From: Bacteroidia bacterium
Lineage (GTDB): Bacteria; Bacteroidota; Bacteroidia; Chitinophagales; Chitinophagaceae
Assembly: GCA_030426665.1 (NCBI GenBank)
Contig: JAUHYD010000018.1
Span: forward strand, 1-64,000
DNA length: 64,000 bases
Direction of reading: 5' to 3'
Shown: in pieces, positions 25,540 through 33,782 of the stretch
Numbering within the stretch: position 1 is the first letter of the stretch
Layout of the letters: the number at the start of each line of letters is the position of its first letter
Notes under the pieces: generated by a model
Databases searched by the model: none
Told to the model about the DNA's origin: nothing
Seen by the model: the letters and a program-made list of their open reading frames with translations, nothing else
Position numbers and translations under genes: made by a program

Positions 25540-26670
25540 ATGAAATGTTTTTATGTTTTTGTGATTGGATTATTGAGTGTGGCACTATCGGGTAAGGTAA
25601 GTGCTCAAAATGTGATTGTTGATTCGCTGAAGCGTGTGGCAATGAGTGGCGATACAGCTGCGCAAGCGCTCCTTGGCGACGTTTATCATATAGGAGAAGG
25701 AGTGCCACAAGACGATTCTGAGGCGGTAAAGTGGTATCGGATGGCTGCGGAAGCCGGTAGTCCGGTTGGTCAATGCAACCTTGGATACATGTATGAAAAC
25801 GGTCTTGCGGTTGAGAAAAGTAACCTGGAGGCTATAAAGTGGTATCGGAAGAGTGCGGAACAGGGGTTCGCAAGGTGTGAATGTAGTATGGGAGATATGT
25901 ATGAGAATGGTAAAGGGATAAGTGTCGATTTTGAGGAGGCATTGAAATGGTATCGTCGGTCTGCAGAGGGTAAGTATAGCTATGGCTATCTGAACGTAGG
26001 CCGAATGTATGAGAGGGGCCTTGCGGTTGAAAAGAGCGATACCGAAGCAATTAAATGGTTTATACTATCTGGCGAGGCGGAAAATGCTGTTGCGCAAGGG
26101 ATAGTAGGGTGGATGCTCGAGCATGGGTATGGCGCAAAAGCGGATACCGTACGTGCTGTATACTGGTATAAAAGAGCTGCGCTTAATGACGACCCGACCG
26201 GACACAATAATCTTGGGCGCATGTACTACTTTGGGTTAGGTGGGTTGAGTGTCGACTATAAAAAGGCTGCGCACCACTTCCGAAGGGCAGCGCATGGCGG
26301 CAATGTTCTGGCACAATATATACTGGGGCAGATGTATGAAACGGGGATAGGAACAGACGTAAAGCAGGATTATACCGAGGCGGCTGAGATGTACCTCGCT
26401 GCTGCCAGGCAAAACCACAGGAGTGCACAAGCAAGACTGGGCCGGCTCTCGTATCTGGGCCACGGAGTGAAGAAGGACTTCAAGCAGGCAGCCTTTTGGT
26501 TTGAGAAAGCGTATGCGCAGGGCGATATATATGCAGGCGGTATGCTCGGTATGCTTTATTATGAAGGAAAGGGCGTACAACAAAATAAGCAGAAGGGTAG
26601 GGAGCTGATGTTAAAAGCCGCCAGGGTTCCCGAAATAAAGGCGTATATAAATGAACATGGGGTTGAGTAA
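25540..26670 (+). CDS. SEL1-repeat secreted protein
   Basis: 376 residues with a signal peptide (about 1-22, ending GKVSAQ) and about nine SEL1 repeats of 36 residues: each shows A-Q-x-x-L-G-x-M-Y, G-V, and A-x-x-W-Y-R-x-A-A-E (for example AQALLGDVYHIGEGVPQDDS; then SEAVKWYRMAAEAG). SEL1/TPR-like superhelices bind other proteins. Export to the periplasm is predicted; the partner is unknown. It is monocistronic. Confidence 0.92.
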   Translation: MKCFYVFVIGLLSVALSGKVSAQNVIVDSLKRVAMSGDTAAQALLGDVYHIGEGVPQDDSEAVKWYRMAAEAGSPVGQCNLGYMYENGLAVEKSNLEAIKWYRKSAEQGFARCECSMGDMYENGKGISVDFEEALKWYRRSAEGKYSYGYLNVGRMYERGLAVEKSDTEAIKWFILSGEAENAVAQGIVGWMLEHGYGAKADTVRAVYWYKRAALNDDPTGHNNLGRMYYFGLGGLSVDYKKAAHHFRRAAHGGNVLAQYILGQMYETGIGTDVKQDYTEAAEMYLAAARQNHRSAQARLGRLSYLGHGVKKDFKQAAFWFEKAYAQGDIYAGGMLGMLYYEGKGVQQNKQKGRELMLKAARVPEIKAYINEHGVE

Positions 26671-26751
26671 AACGAGATGAATGTGTATTTTACTCCTGAA
26701 AGAGTGAAGGAGGAAATAATTCACATATCAATCTGTTTGCACCATGATGGC

Positions 26752-26883
26752 TTAATACTTCATTACTTTTTCTCTGCCCACTATAAATCCATCAGAGCTG
26801 AACAACTCAATAAAATAGATACCGGAAGGAAGTTCTATTAGTGAAATTGTTTCCACTCCATCTGCAGATTTTGAAAAATAAAC
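26752..26883 (-). pseudogene. Ghost of a T9SS sorting domain
   Basis: The minus strand encodes VYFSKSADGVETISLIE, then LPSGIYFIELFSSDGFIVG, REKVMKY and a stop, the last third of a T9SS C-terminal sorting domain. Upstream in frame is a TGA (26886-26884), and no signal peptide or body follows. It is therefore the 3' remnant of a lost surface-protein gene in the 311-bp gap between the SEL1 and cyclase genes. It is too short for routine gene callers. Confidence 0.75.
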
Positions 26884-26981
26884 TCATTGATTTCATTAAC
26901 AATTCAACGTAAACTGTTTTTGGGCAATTTGTCGGATATTACACATTCTGTCGGCAATCTGATTAATTGGTTGTGATTATT

Positions 26982-29141
26982 ATGAAACGATTTTGCGTCA
27001 TATTGTTTATTATGTATTCAGCTTTGTTCGATAACTCAGTTTTCGGGCAATCTGAATATCAGGCTCGTATTGACTCTCTTTTGAACGCGTTGCCAGAGCA
27101 AAAGGAAAATACCGGAAAGGTAAATATTCTGAATTCGTTATCCGACATAAATACTGCGATTAATCCCGACGAAGGTATTCAGTTCGGAAATCGAGGATTG
27201 GCGCTCGCCATCAAGCTTGGGTGGCAACGGGGCATTGCCGATGCCAACAATAATATTGCACTAAATTATATTACCAAGTCCGAATACGATTCAGCTTTAG
27301 TCTATGCCTCGACTGCTTTGGAAATACTTACAGAACTAGATGACAAAATTGCGACGGCCGGGGCGACGGGCAATATCGGACTCATTTACCAAAACAAGGG
27401 TGATTATGCAAATGCTTCGAAATATTACAGGAAATCGCTTGAACTGAATGAAAAGATCGGCGATAAGCGTGGAATTGCAACCAGTTCTGTAAACATTGGC
27501 ATTGTCTGCTATTTTCAGGGGGATTATCCCGCTGCACTCAAGTATTGCTTTAAGGCATTGAAGAATGACGAGCACGGTGGAGACCCGCAGGCTATAGGTC
27601 GCGATTTGGCGAATGTTGGTAATATCTACTATGTTATGCGAGATGTGCCCAACGCGCTAAAGTATTTTAATAGAGCGCTTAAGTTTTCGGAAGACTTAGG
27701 CGATAAAAGAACTGTTTCCGGTATTACATCAAACATTGGTGTTATTTATATGGAAGAGGGGGAATATGAAAATGCTCTGGATTTTATCAAAAAGTCTTTG
27801 AAGCTTTCTGAGGAAATTGGTGATGTACAAGGTATGTTAGTCTGCTATAGTAACATGGGTTTAATATGCCATGACAAAAAAGACTATTCGCTCGCATTGG
27901 CGTATAATGAGCTCGCGTTGAAGCTGGCCCGGAAAATTGGTCATAAGAGCCAGGTTGCGTTTAATCTCACGGCTATAGGGAATTTATTTCTATCGTATTC
28001 TGAAGATACTTCTATAGCAAGCAGATACTCTGGTAGTGTTGACGAATACTTGGAATCGCAGTTGCCGGGTAGTTCCGGAGAACTAAAGATCTTGCCGTCC
28101 GGCAAAACCGCTCAGGTTCGAGGTGCTATCAGTTATCTAGAGCAAGCTCTAAGGGTAGCACACGAAATAAATGAACCGGAACAGCTGAAGGCCTGTTATG
28201 AAAGTCTGGCAAAAGCATACAAACAGGTTTCATTGTACAAAAAAGCGCTGGCAGCATCTGATAATTATTGGGCAATTAAGGACTCCCTATTCTCTATCGA
28301 GAAAAAAGAAGAAATTCTGAAACTAAGTTTACAAAACGAATATGAGCGTCAACGTTTGGCAGACAGCATGAAGACTGCAGAAAAGCAAAAAATTGCGTCT
28401 ATTTACCTGAAAAAGCAGAAAAGCTATACCTCTCTCGGTATCGCGGGGATGATTTTATTGGCTGGTTTTTCATTTTTCATTGTAAAAGAACGTAGTAAAT
28501 CTGAAAAGGAGCGTAAGAAATCAGATGAGTTACTTTTGAACATATTGCCGGAAGCGGTGGCAGCCGAGCTAAAAATAACCGGTGAGATTGCAGCAAAACA
28601 TTACGACAATGTTACTGTGCTTTTTACAGATTTTGTCAACTTTACTCAGGCCAGCCAAAGCATGGGGCCTCAAAATCTGATAGAAGAGTTACATACTTGT
28701 TTTCAGGCTTTTGACGAAATAGTTACGAGGCATGGCGTTGAAAAAATCAAGACAATTGGCGATGCATACCTTGCAGTCGGCGGACTACCCACCGCAGACG
28801 CAAATCATGCAAAGAACGTCGTGAGCGCTGCCATCGAAATTGCTGACTATATGGATAGAAGGCTGGCCAGGTTAGGTGTAGAACGTACATTTCAGTTGCG
28901 CATCGGTATTCACAGCGGGAGTGTTGTGGCGGGTATCGTAGGCGTAAAGAAATTTGCTTACGATATTTGGGGAGATACAGTAAATACAGCGGCACGTATG
29001 GAGCAGAATAGCGAGGCAGGCCGGATTAATATTTCACAGACAACCTATACCCTGGTAAAAGGGGATTTTAATTGTTATTTCAGAGGTGAATTGGAAGTAA
29101 AGAATAAAGGTGCAATGAAGATGTATTATGTGTCTGTTTAA
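26982..29141 (+). CDS. TPR-adenylate cyclase, inner membrane
   Basis: 719 residues from the ATG at 26982; an in-frame TTG at 26967 is less likely. Signal or anchor at 1-22 (ending NSVFGQ); about six TPRs (about 45-330, of the NIGLIYQNKGDYANASKYYR type); a coiled coil (about 430-478); one membrane helix (about 482-500); and a class III cyclase domain (about 520-715). The metal Asps are in LFTDFVNF (550) and KTIGDAYLAV (594); the purine-specifying Lys590 and Asp661 (YDIWGD) indicate ATP; Asn668 and Arg672 follow. It should make cAMP in response to a periplasmic protein signal sensed by the TPRs. No kinase or PDE is nearby. Confidence 0.92.
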   Translation: MKRFCVILFIMYSALFDNSVFGQSEYQARIDSLLNALPEQKENTGKVNILNSLSDINTAINPDEGIQFGNRGLALAIKLGWQRGIADANNNIALNYITKSEYDSALVYASTALEILTELDDKIATAGATGNIGLIYQNKGDYANASKYYRKSLELNEKIGDKRGIATSSVNIGIVCYFQGDYPAALKYCFKALKNDEHGGDPQAIGRDLANVGNIYYVMRDVPNALKYFNRALKFSEDLGDKRTVSGITSNIGVIYMEEGEYENALDFIKKSLKLSEEIGDVQGMLVCYSNMGLICHDKKDYSLALAYNELALKLARKIGHKSQVAFNLTAIGNLFLSYSEDTSIASRYSGSVDEYLESQLPGSSGELKILPSGKTAQVRGAISYLEQALRVAHEINEPEQLKACYESLAKAYKQVSLYKKALAASDNYWAIKDSLFSIEKKEEILKLSLQNEYERQRLADSMKTAEKQKIASIYLKKQKSYTSLGIAGMILLAGFSFFIVKERSKSEKERKKSDELLLNILPEAVAAELKITGEIAAKHYDNVTVLFTDFVNFTQASQSMGPQNLIEELHTCFQAFDEIVTRHGVEKIKTIGDAYLAVGGLPTADANHAKNVVSAAIEIADYMDRRLARLGVERTFQLRIGIHSGSVVAGIVGVKKFAYDIWGDTVNTAARMEQNSEAGRINISQTTYTLVKGDFNCYFRGELEVKNKGAMKMYYVSV

Positions 29142-29250
29142 TGAGTCTGAAGTATTTTGCTTGCGACATAGCCCTGCAATTGAAGGCGTGCACCAAAACT
29201 TAAAACGGCAATGTTGCGTTCTCTCGGTTGAGAGTCGCTACCCAAAACGC

Positions 29251-30351
29251 TCACGACTTCGGTGCGCAATATTCATAGCCCGGATAAAAAAACCTGAATA
29301 GAATTGAAGCGGCAATACTTTCAGACAGAAACAGAAGCCATAGGTTGAATGAAGCCAGAACGAGCAGCGAAACGAAGAAAAAACCAAAAACTATTAATGT
29401 GTAACGTTCTGTGTTCATTTTGCCAAAGTAGCGGAAAGCAGTAAACAAAGATAACTGAGATATACCCACCGCATACAAAGAAAGTGTGAGTTGTACCGGG
29501 AGAGAATGATGTCCGTTTAGTAGTAGAAATAATAGTTCCGGCAGAAAAAGTACCGCATAAGTGAACACATAGAGCAGGAATCTTTTCGGTAGTAGTATCG
29601 GGAGATTGCGCATAATTGCCATGTCATACTCCACAAACCTGGTGTAGTACTGTGGCAGCAACGCATGTGCTGAAATCAAAAACATCATCAGCACACAAAC
29701 CGATTCTTTGTTTACCTCATACTTGTTTGCTATTACCATAGCTTGTAATAAGAGTAAAGAGAATATTTTTAATCCGGCAATAGTTCCCTTTCTTGTGTCA
29801 AGCGAATAGTGTAACAGAAAACTATAATATCCTTTCCGGATATACTTTGAAAAGTCAGGCAATGAAAGCAACGGTTTTTGCCAGGTGTTATTAATCTGAT
29901 GAAAGTAGAAATATGCCGGGGCAATACAGAGCAACAGCTGGAACAATGTAAATAAGGAAGCAAGCAGGTAGTTGCCATCTTTGAAACCTATTATTACCGT
30001 AGCCCCGGCGTAGCCCAGCATTGGTAACATTAGCATCGATTGGCAGGATAGCCAAAGCAAGTAGTGCTTCTGGTCGGCAACTGGTTGCAATGCAGATAAA
30101 AAACTGTTGGCGCTGTTTTTTATCTCCCTAAAACAAAACGCCATGCATTTCATACAATACAGCACCCAAACAATTACCGCACCACCTGCAAATGCATAGC
30201 TACTCGTAATTTGCTGCATGAGCGTGTAATGCAGGTCCAATGTTGCTTTTCCATTGGTTAGCCCGAACAACAATATGAACGATGCCAGAAAGAACCCGGT
30301 ATTAATCTTGTAGTACTGGACAACAAACACTTTTGACATTACTTGTTTCAT
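29251..30351 (-). CDS. ABC transporter permease
   Basis: 366 residues with about nine membrane helices spread over the full length (for example AFAGGAVIVWVLYCMKCM, FLLYVFTYAVLFLPELLFLL, VFGFFFVSLLVLASFNLWLL) and no other domain. It overlaps the stop of the ATPase gene by 4 nt and so is its permease. The length and helix layout fit a small ABC-2-like exporter permease. A membrane-fusion protein gene lies upstream, though such permeases do not always use one. The substrate is unknown. Confidence 0.75.
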   Translation of the reverse strand: MKQVMSKVFVVQYYKINTGFFLASFILLFGLTNGKATLDLHYTLMQQITSSYAFAGGAVIVWVLYCMKCMAFCFREIKNSANSFLSALQPVADQKHYLLWLSCQSMLMLPMLGYAGATVIIGFKDGNYLLASLFTLFQLLLCIAPAYFYFHQINNTWQKPLLSLPDFSKYIRKGYYSFLLHYSLDTRKGTIAGLKIFSLLLLQAMVIANKYEVNKESVCVLMMFLISAHALLPQYYTRFVEYDMAIMRNLPILLPKRFLLYVFTYAVLFLPELLFLLLNGHHSLPVQLTLSLYAVGISQLSLFTAFRYFGKMNTERYTLIVFGFFFVSLLVLASFNLWLLFLSESIAASILFRFFYPGYEYCAPKS

Positions 30352-30968
30352 GCTGACGTAAGTGTTTTGTTGGCAATGTGCAGGTGCTGCAAAGAATGTG
30401 TGCCGGTGGTTACTTCCTGGTGCGAGGTAATGATAAAGGATGCCTGCCGGTGGTAGTCTTGTATGAGTTTTTGCAGAACCGCTACGGACTGTGTGTCCAA
30501 TGTTATCAGCGGCTCGTCCAGCAATATTAGCTTGGGGTTGCCCAGAAAGCCAAGTACCAGCGATAATTTTTTGGCCATGCCACTGGAGTATGTGGCCACC
30601 CTGTTGCCCTTATAGCTATCTATTCCAAATGCTTTAGATAAATGCTCAGACTGACCCGATGGTGCATTTTTCGCTTTCTCGAAAAACCTTATCAGGTCGA
30701 TGCCTGTAAGAAAGCCCGGGTACAGTGGTTCTGCTTCAGAATAGTTGACTATTGAAGTGTAACCGATTCTGTCTTGTCGTATATTTTTGTCACAGACCGT
30801 AATGTCGCCTTTATAAGGAATAAGTCCGGCAACAGATTTCATTATAGTAGTTTTGCCTGAGCCGTTTTCTCCACGTAGCCAATAGATACCGTGTTCCAGA
30901 CTCATACTATTTACTGAAACTATCTCGGTTTGTTCAAAACATTTCTTGTAGTTCTTAAACTGCAGCAT
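30348..30968 (-). CDS. ABC transporter ATPase
   Basis: 206 residues with Walker A in LRGENGSGKTTIMKSVAG, the signature YSSGMAKKLSLVLGFLG, Walker B in PKLILLDEP and the switch His in FIITSHQEV. It is a short ATPase without accessory domain. It is coupled by a 4-nt overlap to the permease and follows the HlyD-like gene by 96 nt on the same strand. It energises efflux or import of an unknown compound. Confidence 0.93.
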   Translation of the reverse strand: MLQFKNYKKCFEQTEIVSVNSMSLEHGIYWLRGENGSGKTTIMKSVAGLIPYKGDITVCDKNIRQDRIGYTSIVNYSEAEPLYPGFLTGIDLIRFFEKAKNAPSGQSEHLSKAFGIDSYKGNRVATYSSGMAKKLSLVLGFLGNPKLILLDEPLITLDTQSVAVLQKLIQDYHRQASFIITSHQEVTTGTHSLQHLHIANKTLTSA

Positions 30969-31064
30969 GGTTTCCTTTTACGTTTTCGGGCGGAGTAAAA
31001 GTATAACTTATGGGAGATGCATTTTCTTTCAGAAAATATAAAGTTTGTGCAACGGGTTGTGTCG

Positions 31065-32396
31065 CTATTCCTTTATTTCAAACAGTTTTTCCTTGTCGAC
31101 TACTTCCACTTTCGTTTTGTCTTCCAATGTTCGGGCAATGGCACCGTATGGGGCTACCACTACCTCTTCATTTTCTTTTAACCCACCTTTTATTTCAAGG
31201 TATTTGTTGTCTTGTATGCCAGTCTTCACGTCTGTTACGGAAACTGAGCCGGTATTTCTATTATAAACAAAGGCTACCTGACGTATTTCGCTCGTTATAT
31301 CAGACAGCTCATCCATTTTTTTCATGCTGTCCGGCCAATCGCGTGTAGTCACTGCATTCACGGGTACAGACAGGGTATTTTCCTGTGTTTTAGTTTTTAT
31401 TTCTACTGAGGCCGACATACCAGGCTTAAACGGAAAATTCCCCTTTCCAACCCTATGCGTCAAATCTTCGTAGCTCGATGGAAGTATGAGAATATGCACT
31501 GTATAGTTAGTTACCTGATCTGTACTGTTGCCACCTGCGCTCAATGTGGCATTTGTGCTACTTACAGCAATCTTTGAAACAATACCGGTGAATTTTCTGT
31601 TTCGATAGGCGTCTGCATCAATTATCGTCGTATCTCCGATTTTTACTTTTGAAATGTCTGTTTCGCTTACATCCACACGAATTTCTATGCGACTCATGTC
31701 CGCAATAGTCAGCATTTCTGTTCCTGCCATTTGTGCGGTACCTACAACTCTTTCACCTTTTTTTACATTCAGCTTCGAGATAATGCCCGAAGTGGGTGCG
31801 ATAATAGTGGTTCGCTGCATGTTTTCTCTTGCTTGCGATAACCCGGCCTGAGCACCCTGCACAACGAACTTTCCTCCGGAAATAGATGCTTTTGACGCCT
31901 CGTATGTTGCTTTTGCTGACTTGAAGGAGGCTTCTCCCTGCTGAAACTCAAGTTGAGAAATCACCTTTTGTTCGTAGAGCTTTACATTTCTGTTGTGAGT
32001 AGCCAACGCTAATTGATATTGCGACTCTGCCTGCGCCATCATCTCTTTCGAATTATCTACGCTTGCTTTTGATTGTTCAACAGTTGCCGTCGCTTGTTTT
32101 ACAAGAGAGGCGTATATCGCAGCATTAATTTTTACAAGTACATCGCCTTTTTTTACGCTATCTCCTTCTTCTACATTAAGCATGGTGATTTCACCACTTA
32201 CTTCCGGGGCTATCTTAACTTCCGTTTCAGGGTATATTTTGCCACTTGCCGTTACCGTCTCTGTTATGGTATGAGTGCTCACCTTTTCTACTGCAACTTT
32301 GGTTTCGCCTCCGTTTCGTTTCTTAAAATAGATGCCTACTGCTACCAGAACAAGCAAAATTATAATGATGACCCACCATGTTTTCTTAGACTTCAT
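31065..32396 (-). CDS. HlyD/MacA-type membrane-fusion protein
   Basis: 443 residues: an N-terminal membrane helix (about 5-22, WWVIIIILLVLVAVGIYF), a lipoyl half-motif (TITETVTASGKIYPETEVKI), a long coiled-coil hairpin (about 90-200: SKASVDNSKEMMAQAESQYQ), the second lipoyl half with TIIAPTSGIISKLNVKKGE, and beta-barrel and membrane-proximal domains. It is a periplasmic adaptor of the RND/MacAB class. No OMF or MacB-type FtsX permease gene is adjacent; the ABC genes downstream may be its partners or may be coincidental neighbours. Confidence 0.88.
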   Translation of the reverse strand: MKSKKTWWVIIIILLVLVAVGIYFKKRNGGETKVAVEKVSTHTITETVTASGKIYPETEVKIAPEVSGEITMLNVEEGDSVKKGDVLVKINAAIYASLVKQATATVEQSKASVDNSKEMMAQAESQYQLALATHNRNVKLYEQKVISQLEFQQGEASFKSAKATYEASKASISGGKFVVQGAQAGLSQARENMQRTTIIAPTSGIISKLNVKKGERVVGTAQMAGTEMLTIADMSRIEIRVDVSETDISKVKIGDTTIIDADAYRNRKFTGIVSKIAVSSTNATLSAGGNSTDQVTNYTVHILILPSSYEDLTHRVGKGNFPFKPGMSASVEIKTKTQENTLSVPVNAVTTRDWPDSMKKMDELSDITSEIRQVAFVYNRNTGSVSVTDVKTGIQDNKYLEIKGGLKENEEVVVAPYGAIARTLEDKTKVEVVDKEKLFEIKE

Positions 32397-32575
32397 AAAA
32401 GACGCAAATTGAGAGCGTAAAGATAGGTATTAACGCGGATGTGTATAGAGGGGAATTATTGTTTGATTATCCATAAATTTATTGTGAATTGCGAAACTAC
32501 CGGAATTCAGGATTTTTCTTCACCAACCTTAAAGATTCCTGTTGAGCGATTGTTGTCTAAAAAATTGACGTGTAT

Positions 32576-33631
32576 ATGTTGACTCCAACGATAAGACGAT
32601 ATGGCTTTTTGTTTTTTGGTGTGCTTTTTGCTTTTTCTGTTGATGCACAGCCTGCAAAAATTTCAGTCATAGGCAATAAGGCCGCATCAATCAATACCTG
32701 CTTCGTAGGGGAGTCTCATATAATGGAAGATTTATGGAAAGTGAAATATTCTATAGTGGAGTATTTATATGTTAATTTCAATATTAATGATGTCGTACTG
32801 GAGTACAACAAATCGGTGGAATATGCTTCAAATACACTAATAATGAATGGAGACTCCAGCCTGTTGTTGGAGTTTTCTGACTACTATACTCAATACCGCT
32901 ACTTTGTTAGTCGGTTAAAAAAGCTGAGCGATGAAAATCCTGTAAAGCCCCGGATAAAAATTCACTGCATTGATTTCGAGCGTATCGACTTTGTAAACGT
33001 GCTTTTGCAAGTATTGAGAAGTTACGACAATCAACAAATTCAATCAACAGAGTTATTTAATTACCTAAATAGCATAAGCAGCGAGACTATTACCAGCATT
33101 CGGCGGTGTCCGGTTGAAAAACGAAAGTCGCGAAACGGAATCAGGAAGTTGCACGATAAGGCTCGTATAGCTTTCGTCAACGACTCAGCAAAGTTGAAGT
33201 TATTGCTTGCTCCCGCAGATTATAATGGCGTTAGCGATATCTTATTTAATACAGCAGGGTTGTCTTATAAACATCGGGAACGCGATATGTATACTGCGCT
33301 GTCGGCTATCGGCACAAACCATTTTGTATGTCTTGTTGGGGCGTTTCATGTTTCGCTCAGAAACAATCAGTCGCTATTGAGTAGATACGTAGAGAGTTTA
33401 ACTGCGCGGCAGAACGTGGCAATCATAAACATGATTTGTCCGGAATGCAGTAGTTTCCACTATCCCGGGCTACCAAAAGCTGTCGTAAAAAATGAAAGTA
33501 ATATTGAATTGATGCAACACGAATATAACAGCACAACAGATAAATTAAGAGTCGTACATTCTTCAAGATTCAGTGAGATAACTCCGGACGACACAAAAGG
33601 GCTTAATGTTTACTATATGTTCTTTTATTAG
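32576..33631 (+). CDS. Secreted EreA/ChaN-like protein of unknown function
   Basis: 351 residues from the ATG at 32576 (an in-frame GTG lies 6 nt earlier). Signal peptide (about 1-24, ending FSVDAQ). The domain shows FVGESHIMEDLWKVKY and NDVVLEYNKSVEYASNTL, then HRERDMYTALSA and the late CLVGAFHVSL, an order seen in the erythromycin-esterase/ChaN-like superfamily (G-E-x-H, R-D-x-x-M, G-x-x-H). Overall similarity appears distant. The His and Glu residues of the active site seem preserved; the role is unknown and may be hydrolysis of an ester or lactone, or haem-related chemistry. It is a single gene. Confidence 0.6.
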   Translation: MLTPTIRRYGFLFFGVLFAFSVDAQPAKISVIGNKAASINTCFVGESHIMEDLWKVKYSIVEYLYVNFNINDVVLEYNKSVEYASNTLIMNGDSSLLLEFSDYYTQYRYFVSRLKKLSDENPVKPRIKIHCIDFERIDFVNVLLQVLRSYDNQQIQSTELFNYLNSISSETITSIRRCPVEKRKSRNGIRKLHDKARIAFVNDSAKLKLLLAPADYNGVSDILFNTAGLSYKHRERDMYTALSAIGTNHFVCLVGAFHVSLRNNQSLLSRYVESLTARQNVAIINMICPECSSFHYPGLPKAVVKNESNIELMQHEYNSTTDKLRVVHSSRFSEITPDDTKGLNVYYMFFY

Positions 33632-33782
33632 TTTGGCTTTAAGTAGCATTAGTTGTGTTGCTATCATAGAAAATTTGACTTTGTCTTGTATTGTTATGAG
33701 TTGAATCCCGGTTTGCAAAAACCTCGAATCTTTGTTGTTTTGTTGCCCATATTCGTACCTTAGTTGGTTCAAACTGTAGATA

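Noticed and set aside
29216-29238. Hairpin downstream of the adenylate cyclase
   Set aside because: Short stem without a T-run; too weak to call a terminator.
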